From Spirochaetaceae bacterium (lineage in GTDB: Bacteria > Spirochaetota > Spirochaetia > Spirochaetales_E > Spirochaetaceae_B), in NCBI GenBank assembly GCA_003249275.1, contig QKJO01000196.1:1-10062 (forward strand): 10,062 bases of DNA. Direction: 5' to 3'. The notes below the pieces were generated by a model. The model ran no database searches and was not told the origin of the DNA. It was given only the letters and a program-made list of their open reading frames with translations. The first letter of the stretch is position 1. Every line of letters starts with the position of its first letter. Positions 1 to 6,127 of this stretch are shown piece after piece. A program made the position numbers and the translations under genes.

Positions 1-51
1 ATAATTGGTTTGCAGTTCAGCCTTTGTTCCCTTTCCAATACTCTTTCTCCG

Positions 52-80
52 TTGACAGCAGGTCCAATTTACCCTAAATT
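52..80 (+). promoter_or_regulatory. Sigma-70-like promoter of the first operon
   Basis: A perfect -35 box TTGACA (52-57) is followed after 17 bases by TAAATT (75-80), a 4/6 match to TATAAT. Transcription would start near 87, giving an untranslated leader of about 44 bases before the ATG at 131. It is the only good promoter seen ahead of the three + strand genes. Assignment is by consensus only. Confidence 0.6.
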
Positions 81-130
81 AAGGACATGGTCAAAATCAT
101 GTCCCCGAAAAATCCGGGAAAGATGGTGGT

Positions 131-1645
131 ATGAGTTTTTTAGAAAAAGTACTGAAAGTTTTCATCAGTATCAGTGATGCCGACAGAGATAAAAAACGTT
201 TCCTCAAGGAAGTTAAAAAAGATCTCAAAAAAAGAAGCCGGTATTACAAGGTAAAGGGAAATACCGCCGAACCGGCACTGGCAAAGTTATTTTACGATAT
301 CTACAAAGAGGTGGGTCCTGCTCAGGTCCTTCTGGAATCTCTCCAGGGGTCGGGAGCCATTAAGTCCATCATTGTTGAGAATTTCCTGTCGGAAGCACAG
401 GTCAAGGTTCTTGAAGGTCTTACGGAAGAGAGCATCCGCAACCGGTGCAAGACCAATAAAAACCTCAACGAGGTTAAAGAAAAAATCAAGGAAGAGCTTA
501 TAGAGATCTATACCTTCTTTGATCTTCCCCTCGCCAGAAAGATCAATGAACTCTATAGCTCCATGATGGTTATGCAGGAGTTCATCAGGTTCGATTATTT
601 CTTCCTTTTGAAGAAATTCGATTCCCTCCTTCCCGAACGGGACTACGGTTACAACCCGAGGTTCGACAGCATCAACGGAGAGTACATCATCGATGACCTG
701 AAGGATTTTGATTCCATTCTCCCTTCTCTGGATACAGAGGCGGACTGGGACACGATCATTACAATCCTTTCCCAGTACCGGAATATGGATGTTCTCTCCC
801 GGGAGGGATGGAAAAAGGTTCTCCAGATCGTCAAGGAATTCAGAAAGACCAGCATCATGAAACTTATGATAGTCTATCTGGATGATGATCCTTCCTATAA
901 GTCCCATACCGAAATCAACAGCTTTGAAATTGTGGAGGACTATCTGTCCTCTGTCAAAAATACGGCAGAAAATACCCTCAATGCCATCGTGGGAGACAGG
1001 AAGAAGAGCCAGAGAGACTCTCTTCTAATGAGCATCTTCGGGACGACTTCCGTCGTGAGACTCAAGTACTACACGGAAAAGAGCAATATGGCTTTTTCAA
1101 AGAGGATTGATTCGGGCTTCAAGTATGTTGACCCGCTGAACTTTTTGAAGGCCTTTTTTCTGGATTACTACAAGGGTCCCATCAGGCATGTAGTGGACAA
1201 ACTGCTCATCACGGGAAAGTGGACCACCAGTCTTGCCTCCCAGCAGTTTTCAGAGTCCTATCATCAGCTGATGTCCCTTTCGGAAGACCTCCTCAATTTT
1301 GACAACAATCTGGCGGATGAGACGGAACTGGGCGGAAAACTCAAACGCCTGGCCAAGGCGGCGGACCGGGACAGGAATGCCCTTGATGCGATGAGAAACG
1401 TTCTCAAGAATATCAATTCCGAAGGATTGAGTATTCTGAATGATTCGATTCAGAATTTCTTTGCCATCGGCAAGAACCTGAAGCGCTGTATCGATGATTT
1501 CAAGTCGCCCAAGCACGAACTGATCGTCAACTGGAAAGAAATTGAAATGATGAGTGATGTCTCCATAGCCGAGGAGATGTCGGAAATATATAAGAAGATC
1601 TATTATTTTCTGCAGCTGATGCAGTATTATCTCAAAGGGGAATAG
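131..1645 (+). CDS. Large conserved protein of unknown function (DUF5312-like, spirochaete)
   Basis: This 504-residue protein starts with a lysine-rich, amphipathic N-terminus (about residues 1-35, with a KKRFLKEVKKDLKKR stretch) and continues as a mostly helical, charged sequence to a tyrosine-rich C-terminal end (YYFLQLMQYYLKGE). I see no signal peptide, no convincing membrane segment, and no nucleotide-binding or metal-binding motif, so it is probably cytoplasmic. From memory it resembles the uncharacterised family DUF5312 of Treponema and relatives; that link needs a profile search. The ATG at 131 follows a weak purine-rich site (GGTGGT); the upstream ATGs at 87 and 99 are out of frame. 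It is first in a likely operon with the four-cysteine protein and ychF, with only 7 bases to the next start. No function is proposed. Confidence 0.85.
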   Translation: MSFLEKVLKVFISISDADRDKKRFLKEVKKDLKKRSRYYKVKGNTAEPALAKLFYDIYKEVGPAQVLLESLQGSGAIKSIIVENFLSEAQVKVLEGLTEESIRNRCKTNKNLNEVKEKIKEELIEIYTFFDLPLARKINELYSSMMVMQEFIRFDYFFLLKKFDSLLPERDYGYNPRFDSINGEYIIDDLKDFDSILPSLDTEADWDTIITILSQYRNMDVLSREGWKKVLQIVKEFRKTSIMKLMIVYLDDDPSYKSHTEINSFEIVEDYLSSVKNTAENTLNAIVGDRKKSQRDSLLMSIFGTTSVVRLKYYTEKSNMAFSKRIDSGFKYVDPLNFLKAFFLDYYKGPIRHVVDKLLITGKWTTSLASQQFSESYHQLMSLSEDLLNFDNNLADETELGGKLKRLAKAADRDRNALDAMRNVLKNINSEGLSILNDSIQNFFAIGKNLKRCIDDFKSPKHELIVNWKEIEMMSDVSIAEEMSEIYKKIYYFLQLMQYYLKGE

Positions 1646-1652
1646 GACTGTT

Positions 1653-1838
1653 TTGAGTTCTGAAAAGAGACCGGACTGTCTGATCTGCGAGCACTTTTTC
1701 GTGACATGGGATCCTGTTTTTCCCAGAGGATGCAGGGTGTTCGGAATCAAATCGAAACAGGTCCCGTCCCTTGAGGTGAAGAAAGCGACGGGCCGTCAGT
1801 GCCCCAGCTTCAAAGAGTCCTCCCGGATCAAAAAATAA
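1653..1838 (+). CDS. Small four-cysteine protein, probable metal binder
   Basis: This 61-residue protein begins at TTG, 5 bases after an AGGA ribosome site (1644-1647) that overlaps the stop codon of the preceding gene, which suggests translational coupling. It carries C9-x-x-C12 near the N-terminus, followed by an aromatic HFFVTWDP stretch, then FPRGC (C27), FGIKSK and a final C50. The spacing of four cysteines suggests a zinc or other metal site; this is inference from the motif. Similar mini-proteins with CxxC...TWDP...P.GC...C recur in diverse bacteria and, as I recall, are sometimes labelled uracil-DNA glycosylase by mistake; the protein is far too short for that enzyme. The opposite-strand frame here (1632-1973) is a shadow. 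It is followed 43 bases later by ychF. Confidence 0.75.
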   Translation: MSSEKRPDCLICEHFFVTWDPVFPRGCRVFGIKSKQVPSLEVKKATGRQCPSFKESSRIKK

Positions 1839-1847
1839 TGAATGAAT

Positions 1848-1865
1848 GAGGCTCTCTGCAGCCTC
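1848..1865 (+). other. Short hairpin ahead of ychF
   Basis: GAGGCT (1848-1853) and AGCCTC (1860-1865) form a 6-base-pair stem with a 6-base loop, followed by only TTT. It lies between the four-cysteine gene and the ychF ribosome site. It may slightly attenuate or process the transcript, but it is too weak to call a terminator. Confidence 0.3.
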
Positions 1866-1872
1866 TTTAAGC

Positions 1873-1884
1873 GGAGTTAAGATG
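1873..1884 (+). promoter_or_regulatory. Ribosome site that fixes the ychF start
   Basis: GGAG (1873-1876) sits 5 bases before the ATG at 1882. The longer open frame from the ATG at 1846 would add 12 residues not typical of YchF and has no ribosome site, so 1882 is the better start. Confidence 0.8.
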
Positions 1885-2991
1885 AGTTTGAATTGCGGAA
1901 TTGTCGGACTGCCCAATGTCGGTAAGTCCACCATATTTTCTGCCCTGACGGCAGCCCCTGCGGAGGCGGCCAACTATCCCTTCTGTACAATTGACCCCAA
2001 TATCGGAATCGTAAGCGTTCCCGATCCCCGGCTTGACCGGATCGCCGCAATCATCCCGGCTGCCAAGGTTGTGCCGGCTGTTGTGGAGTTCGTGGATATC
2101 GCCGGTCTGGTGAAAGGTGCCTCCAAAGGTGAGGGTCTGGGGAATAAATTCCTGGCCAATATCAGGGAAGTCGGCATGATCGTCCATGTTGTCCGGTGTT
2201 TCGAGAATGAAGACATCGTCCATGTGGACAATAAAATCAGTCCCGCCGACGATATTGAAGTGATCAATATCGAGCTGGCTCTGGCCGACCTCGGAACTGT
2301 TGAGTCCCGTCTTGTTAAAAATGAGAAGAACACCAGATCGCCTGAAAAATCGGCGAAGGAGAAGGCTCTTGCCATGAAGCCTCTTCTGGAACGGCTGAAA
2401 AATCATCTGGGCGAGGGGCTTTCGGCCCGCAGTCTGGATATGAGCGATGATGAGAAGGCGCTGATACAGGATCTTCAGCTCATCACCATGAAAAAACAGA
2501 TCTATCTGTGCAATGTGGATGAAGCTGGATTGGAACAGGAATCGCCCTTTGTCGCAACGGTCCGGCAGATTGCGGAGAAGGAGAACACCGAGGTGGTCGT
2601 TCTCTGCGGCAAGCTGGAAGCGGACATCGCCGCTCTGGACGACCCTGAGGAGAGGGCTGTTTTCCTGGAGGAAGCGGGACTTGAAGAGTCAGGTCTCAGC
2701 CGTTTGATCAGAATTACCTACAGAGCCCTGGGACTGAGAACCTTCTTTACAGTGGGTGGTGTTGAAAATAAAGCCTGGACCTTCCGGGAGGGGATGAAAG
2801 CTCCCCAGACAGCCGGCGTCATCCATACCGACTTTGAGAGAGGCTTTATCAAGGCCGATGTCTATCATTGCGATGATCTGTTTGAACAGGGCAGCGAAGC
2901 GGCCATCAAAGCGGCCGGCAAGATGAGAATGGAAGGCAAGGAATATCTCGTGAAAGACGGGGACGTCCTGTTTTTCAAATTCAACGTCTGA
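1882..2991 (+). CDS. ychF: Redox-responsive ATPase YchF (Obg-like ATPase family)
   Basis: YchF is a universally conserved cytoplasmic P-loop protein of the Obg branch that hydrolyses ATP rather than GTP and associates with ribosomes; it has been linked to oxidative stress response. The 369 residues (family about 363) show, numbered from the start at 1882, the P-loop GLPNVGKST (9-17), the G3 motif DIAG (72-75) followed by LVKGASKGEGLGNKFL, and NVDE (211-214), the NxxE form of the G4 motif that gives ATP preference. The C-terminal TGS domain spans roughly 278-366, including TFFTVGG and the block around HTDFERGFIKADV. A charged helical region (about 130-190) matches the family's inserted coiled coil. 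It is last in the likely operon and converges with the FecR-domain gene, leaving 13 bases between stop codons. Confidence 0.97.
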   Translation: MSLNCGIVGLPNVGKSTIFSALTAAPAEAANYPFCTIDPNIGIVSVPDPRLDRIAAIIPAAKVVPAVVEFVDIAGLVKGASKGEGLGNKFLANIREVGMIVHVVRCFENEDIVHVDNKISPADDIEVINIELALADLGTVESRLVKNEKNTRSPEKSAKEKALAMKPLLERLKNHLGEGLSARSLDMSDDEKALIQDLQLITMKKQIYLCNVDEAGLEQESPFVATVRQIAEKENTEVVVLCGKLEADIAALDDPEERAVFLEEAGLEESGLSRLIRITYRALGLRTFFTVGGVENKAWTFREGMKAPQTAGVIHTDFERGFIKADVYHCDDLFEQGSEAAIKAAGKMRMEGKEYLVKDGDVLFFKFNV

Positions 2992-2996
2992 TACTA

Positions 2997-3030
2997 CCGG
3001 CCTGTCAGAAGGAACTGCCGGGCAGGCCGG
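2997..3030. repeat. Inverted repeat at the convergent gene ends
   Basis: CCGGCCTG (2997-3004) and CAGGCCGG (3023-3030) form a perfect 8-base-pair stem with an 18-base loop, overlapping the end of the - strand FecR-domain gene. It could stop transcription from both convergent genes, but neither side has a T-run, so factor-independent termination is not supported. Confidence 0.4.
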
Positions 3031-4153
3031 GTGCGGGCGGAGTAATAAAAAAACTGTCGTCCAGCAGGAAATCATCCATCAGATCGGAGGAGGGCATAAG
3101 GCTGTGGCCTGAGGCCTGTTTATCGATCTCCAGAAAAACCTTGAAATAATATCTTGCCCGGGTGAGTTTCTCCATAAACTCTTTTTCTCTTTTCTCGTAG
3201 ATCAGAAGGGTTCTCTCCGCCGTATCGGAAAGTTCTCCCCACTCACCGCCTGAATTCTTCAGGAGGGATGTGAGGTCATAGAGTGTATAGAACACATGCT
3301 CCATAAGAGGGAGTCTTGATCTCAGTCTTATGATGCCGTTGCTCAGGGCTATCTTGTCCTTCGTGGCTTCACCCATGGAAATTGTGATTCCCTCATCGAT
3401 AATCTTTTCCCATTTCTGAAAGAGGACCTGTTTGCTGCTCAGTTCGTTGAAGGACTCAAGAAATCCAGGTGCAACCTGCAGGTAGAGGTTTGCATAGTGT
3501 TCCAGGGAGATGACTCCGTTGATCTTCAACGCGTCCAGTCTGGCCTTCTGCCAGTCGGCCGTGTACTGGTCCAGCCGGTCTGCCGGAACGTTTATCAGTT
3601 TTTTCAGACCTTCGGGAGTTGTTTCATACACCTTCCCGGGCTGTATCGCCGCATCCGATCCGTCGGTCGTACAGACCACTTCTCCTTCCCGGCAGGTGAC
3701 GAGCATGGATGTATCCGGGGCCGTGGTAACCGTAAAAACTGTCCCTCTAATTCCCATCACCGAAGTATCGGTTTTGACAGTGAATCCGCCCCCCTGAATG
3801 AGGGCCGCCGCTTTGGTCTGAACGGCACCGCGCTGGAGCACCAGAGACGTTTCGGGATACTGCTTTTTAAGGACATGATCGATATACAGGGTCGTACCTT
3901 CCATAACCTTGACGGTGATATCGGAGGATACGGGTGAGTTGATGGAGAGTTCGGCATACCCGCCGGCACCGGTCTGAAGGATGTCATGGGTGAAGAGCTC
4001 GGTTCCGTAGTCTATTTCGGAGGCATCAAGATAAACCCCGTTCCGGGAGACCATGACCTCCCCGTCCAGATCCACAATCACAGCTGAAATATCCGCCCAG
4101 AGAGCAAATGAGACGACAAGATGTAGGATCGGAATCAAGGCTGCTTTATTCAT
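3005..4153 (-). CDS. Secreted FecR-domain protein
   Basis: This 382-residue protein has an N-terminal signal sequence (MNKAALIPILHLVVSFALWA, 1-20) and so should be exported to the periplasm or cell surface. A FecR domain (PF04773 type) covers roughly 25-165: a DIL..G.GGYAEL segment (about 58-69), an LVLQRGAVQTK strand (104-114) and the hallmark VMGIRGTVFTV (132-142), then a repeat-like REGEVV and QPGKVY end. Residues from about 190 to 345 are helical and charged without a recognised domain, and the tail is rich in Ser, Asp and Pro. Classical FecR is an inner-membrane anti-sigma protein with a cytoplasmic N-terminus and one membrane helix; this protein lacks that layout and no sigma-factor gene is adjacent, so iron signalling is unlikely. 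Secreted FecR proteins of spirochaetes are uncharacterised. The ribosome site GAGGAG lies just 3 bases from the ATG. Confidence 0.85.
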   Translation of the reverse strand: MNKAALIPILHLVVSFALWADISAVIVDLDGEVMVSRNGVYLDASEIDYGTELFTHDILQTGAGGYAELSINSPVSSDITVKVMEGTTLYIDHVLKKQYPETSLVLQRGAVQTKAAALIQGGGFTVKTDTSVMGIRGTVFTVTTAPDTSMLVTCREGEVVCTTDGSDAAIQPGKVYETTPEGLKKLINVPADRLDQYTADWQKARLDALKINGVISLEHYANLYLQVAPGFLESFNELSSKQVLFQKWEKIIDEGITISMGEATKDKIALSNGIIRLRSRLPLMEHVFYTLYDLTSLLKNSGGEWGELSDTAERTLLIYEKREKEFMEKLTRARYYFKVFLEIDKQASGHSLMPSSDLMDDFLLDDSFFITPPAPGLPGSSF

Positions 4154-4178
4154 TTTCTCCTCGGAAGAGTTCCTCTTA

Positions 4179-4207
4179 AATATAAACCTGAATCTATTCT
4201 ATATCAA
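4179..4207 (-). promoter_or_regulatory. Promoter of the FecR-domain gene
   Basis: On the - strand TTGATA (4202-4207, 5/6) and TATATT (4179-4184, 5/6) are separated by exactly 17 bases. The start of transcription would be about 20 bases upstream of the ATG. Together with the terminator at 4259-4283 this makes the FecR-domain gene an independent unit from the lipoprotein gene upstream. Confidence 0.6.
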
Positions 4208-4258
4208 TTAATGGTTTGTGATAATTGACATTTTTCCGGAATCTGTCCAATTGCATAT

Positions 4259-4283
4259 AAAAAGCCGCTCCCGAAAGAGCGGC
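4259..4283 (-). terminator. Rho-independent terminator of the LPP20-like gene
   Basis: Read on the - strand, GCCGCTC (4277-4283) pairs with GAGCGGC (4264-4270) around a TTTCGG loop and is followed by five T residues (4259-4263). The position, 27 bases after the lipoprotein stop codon, fits termination there. Confidence 0.85.
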
Positions 4284-4310
4284 CTGCAATCATCAGATAT
4301 CCGGAACCGG

Positions 4311-4877
4311 TTATTCAGCCGTAGCGGATGATTTGAGGGGATCTTTGTCGATGCTTGCTTCCAGCATTTTGAGAGCCTGGTCCGCCTTGAATTCGGCAAA
4401 GGCCGCATCTTCGTTACGTGAGAATATGGCGGCTACATCTTCGGAAAACTGACCCTTGGGGTAGGACACCATGGCAAACCAGTTTCCGTCGACGGCGGCG
4501 TATACTTTTTCAGTTACCGCATTTCTCAATTCCACATCGGCAACCTGCTTTGTAATGGATTCAACAAAATTGATGGTCTGGCTGTTTCCTTCGGCACCGG
4601 CTTCCTGGGCGTAGTCGGTCATCATGGATTGAACCCTTGTGCTCACCTGGAGGGCCACATCCTTTCTGGCTCTGGCGATGGCTGTATCCCTGGAAAGGCT
4701 GTCGGACGACATTTTTGCCATTCCCAGACCGTAAATCACATCTTCCGAAACCGGGGGATTGAGGAACCATTCGGGCAGGTCCCTTCTTTCTTTCACTTTC
4801 TCACCGCTGCCGGACGCGCATCCGGCCAGAAGAACCAGAGCCATCAAAGCACTTATAACGATTACATTCTTTTTCAT
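4311..4877 (-). CDS. LPP20-like lipoprotein
   Basis: This 188-residue protein carries a lipoprotein signal peptide: KK at the N-terminus, a hydrophobic core, and the lipobox LLAGC with the lipidated cysteine at residue 20. The mature part starts with a Ser/Gly linker and has the PEWFLNPP motif (35-42) followed by a glycine-containing GLGMAK segment and a long helix with alternating Ala/Arg (66-90), as in LPP20 family proteins (PF02169 type). That family's members are envelope lipoproteins of mostly unknown role; a periplasmic or outer-membrane-facing location is inferred. The start at 4877 is chosen over the ATG at 4904 because an AAGGAG site (4884-4889) lies 6 bases before it and the lipobox spacing is then normal. 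It has its own promoter and terminator, so it is probably monocistronic. Confidence 0.88.
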   Translation of the reverse strand: MKKNVIVISALMALVLLAGCASGSGEKVKERRDLPEWFLNPPVSEDVIYGLGMAKMSSDSLSRDTAIARARKDVALQVSTRVQSMMTDYAQEAGAEGNSQTINFVESITKQVADVELRNAVTEKVYAAVDGNWFAMVSYPKGQFSEDVAAIFSRNEDAAFAEFKADQALKMLEASIDKDPLKSSATAE

Positions 4878-4883
4878 TCCAAA

Positions 4884-4889
4884 CTCCTT
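4884..4889 (-). promoter_or_regulatory. Ribosome site that fixes the lipoprotein start
   Basis: AAGGAG on the - strand lies 6 bases before the ATG at 4877. It falls inside the alternative longer frame from 4904, which has no comparable site. Confidence 0.8.
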
Positions 4890-4921
4890 AAAACCCCTTC
4901 GCATCAGGCAAAGTGAGGGTT

Positions 4922-4951
4922 TCTATACGACTGTAACACCTGAGGTGTCAA
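4922..4951 (-). promoter_or_regulatory. Promoter of the LPP20-like gene
   Basis: On the - strand a perfect TTGACA (4946-4951) is followed after 18 bases by TATAGA (4922-4927, 4/6). Transcription would start about 38 bases before the ATG. The -35 box overlaps a palindrome listed separately. Confidence 0.55.
4936..4948. promoter_or_regulatory. Palindrome overlapping the -35 box, candidate operator
   Basis: ACACCT-G-AGGTGT is a perfect palindrome with 6-base arms and a single central base. It covers part of the -35 box and the promoter spacer of the lipoprotein gene, the classic place for a repressor to block polymerase. The binding protein is unknown and I do not recognise the site as that of a specific family. 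Confidence 0.4.
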
Positions 4952-5022
4952 AATCTGTTCAGTAATATTATATATGTCTTTGATTCATATATCCAAATTA
5001 TGGCAGATAAATTCGGAATATT

Positions 5023-5046
5023 GGGGAAGAATCCTCTTCCCTTTTT
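5023..5046 (+). terminator. Hairpin with T-run, strongest in the + direction
   Basis: GGGAAGA (5024-5030) and TCTTCCC (5035-5041) form a 7-base-pair stem with loop ATCC, extended by a G-T pair, followed on the + strand by TTTTT (5042-5046). It starts right after the stop codon of the PHP gene, which is on the - strand, where the hairpin is preceded by A residues and followed by CAATATT instead of a T-run. It may serve as a poor terminator for that gene, or as a good one for an unseen + strand transcript. Confidence 0.5.
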
Positions 5047-5738
5047 CAATTCCTGAGGCTTTTCAGGGCCAGGAGCAGTCCCTGGAAATCATCTGTTTCC
5101 AGAGGCAGTTCAAATCCCCTCTGTCCCACATTTTCGGGGTAGTGGGCATCGGAACCCGTTATTTCGGGATACCGGCCGCCGTTGAGAGGGCAGGGTTTTT
5201 TCATGACTTCAACGGCATCATAATCGTTGTCCGGAAGAAACCCCAGCTGGCTTTTTATACTGAAGGCGGCCCGGTCGATGTGGGCGGGAATGAAAAGCCC
5301 GTTTCTCTCATGAACCATGGCAATCAGTTCTTCCATCGAAAAATCTACAGCTCCACCGGCAAGATGGAGGTCCAGTTCTCCGATTATGTTTTCATCTTCA
5401 TCCACTATGATCTGGTCTCCCATCAGGTCGGGATTGTTGGGAATGGACACGAGGTTTTCGTAGATTGTATAACCGAAGCGGACGGCCGTTTTGAGGTCGC
5501 CGAACAGACAGAGCTGATGAGCCTCCTCCCGGCTGGTGACTTCAAGGCCGAATACGGGAATGATACCCGCTTTCCGGCAGCAGAGATCGAAAGCGGGAAG
5601 ATTGTCTCCCGCATTGTGGTCAGTCAGTCCCAGCATCCCGATCCCTTTGGCCGAAGCCTCCCGTACAAGTCTGAGAGGCGACAGTTCAAGACTCCCGCAG
5701 GGGCTGAGACAGGAGTGATTATGGAGATCGATTCTCAT
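5046..5738 (-). CDS. PHP-domain metal-dependent hydrolase (hydrogenase-cassette type)
   Basis: This 230-residue protein is a PHP-domain hydrolase, a family of metal-dependent phosphoesterases and related enzymes with a multi-metal site. Visible ligands are H6-x-H8 in DLHNHS, D40-H41 in TDHN, E66 in GLEV, H74, H153 in PAHID, and D197/H199 in GSDAH, so the active site looks complete. The segment SCLSPCGSLELSP (9-21) is typical, as I recall, of PHP proteins found next to DRTGG proteins in hydrogenase gene clusters; the natural substrate is unknown. Its ATG overlaps the TGA of the DRTGG gene by one base (TGATG) and has no strong ribosome site of its own, so it is probably translated by coupling. 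It is the last gene of the three-gene cassette. Confidence 0.88.
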   Translation of the reverse strand: MRIDLHNHSCLSPCGSLELSPLRLVREASAKGIGMLGLTDHNAGDNLPAFDLCCRKAGIIPVFGLEVTSREEAHQLCLFGDLKTAVRFGYTIYENLVSIPNNPDLMGDQIIVDEDENIIGELDLHLAGGAVDFSMEELIAMVHERNGLFIPAHIDRAAFSIKSQLGFLPDNDYDAVEVMKKPCPLNGGRYPEITGSDAHYPENVGQRGFELPLETDDFQGLLLALKSLRN

Positions 5739-6064
5739 CAGAGCAGTTCGCGTACCTTCCAGGAGGCTGTAAACTGGTTGTCCTTGGAACGGAATACGGA
5801 GATTCCCTCTTCCGAGGCAGCTTTGAGCATATCGTCGGGAACGGGACGGTTGTTGCAGATCAGGAGGGCATGGATGCCCGCCAGCGAGGCGACGGCCACT
5901 GTATTCTTGTGGGCCTGGATGGTGATCAGGACCGAGTCTTCCGGGGCATTGCCCATGACGTCGCTGAGGAGGTCCGATGTGTAGCCGTCGGTGATATCCT
6001 CTTCATTTCCGTCGGACACAAGGCATTCGTAGTCCAGTTTTTCAGTCAGATCCTTTACCTTCAT
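5738..6064 (-). CDS. Stand-alone DRTGG-domain protein
   Basis: The 108 residues form one DRTGG-like domain, the module also found in PTA-type phosphotransacetylases and near CBS or kinase domains; its biochemical role is not settled, though ligand sensing is often suggested. Matching features are ITDGYTSDLLSDVM (24-37), the ITIQAHKNTVAVASL strand-helix (47-61), ALLICNNRPVPDDML (66-80) and EEGISVF (85-91). No catalytic residues are evident. The start is fixed by a near-perfect GAGGAGG site (6070-6076) 5 bases before the ATG. It lies between the CBS/ATPase gene (63 bases upstream) and the PHP gene (one-base overlap). Close relatives of this order occur, from memory, in gene clusters for electron-bifurcating [FeFe]-hydrogenases, so a regulatory role in redox metabolism is inferred. 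Confidence 0.82.
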   Translation of the reverse strand: MKVKDLTEKLDYECLVSDGNEEDITDGYTSDLLSDVMGNAPEDSVLITIQAHKNTVAVASLAGIHALLICNNRPVPDDMLKAASEEGISVFRSKDNQFTASWKVRELL

Positions 6065-6090
6065 AATTTCCTCCTCTTTATGCTCAAATA

Positions 6091-6107
6091 CGGCGGATGA
6101 CCCGCCG
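6091..6107 (-). other. Intergenic hairpin within the cassette
   Basis: CGGCGG (6091-6096) and CCGCCG (6102-6107) pair around a 5-base loop in the 63-base gap between the CBS/ATPase and DRTGG genes. An overlapping longer option pairs TGACCCG (6098-6104) with CGGGTCA (6124-6130). No T-run follows on the - strand, so RNA processing or stability is more likely than termination. Confidence 0.35.
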
Positions 6108-6127
6108 GGATTGCCGCCCTTTCCGGG

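Noticed and set aside
287..907. 206-codon - strand frame inside the first gene
   Set aside because: It is the reverse complement of a real gene, without a ribosome site or recognisable domain.
3005..4877. FecR-domain protein and LPP20-like lipoprotein as one operon
   Set aside because: A strong terminator (4259-4283) and a separate promoter (4179-4207) stand between them, so joint control is not supported.
4974..5984. 336-codon open frame on the + strand opposite the PHP and DRTGG genes
   Set aside because: It is exactly antisense to two genes with complete family motifs and ribosome sites, its protein matches nothing recognisable, and no ribosome site precedes its start.
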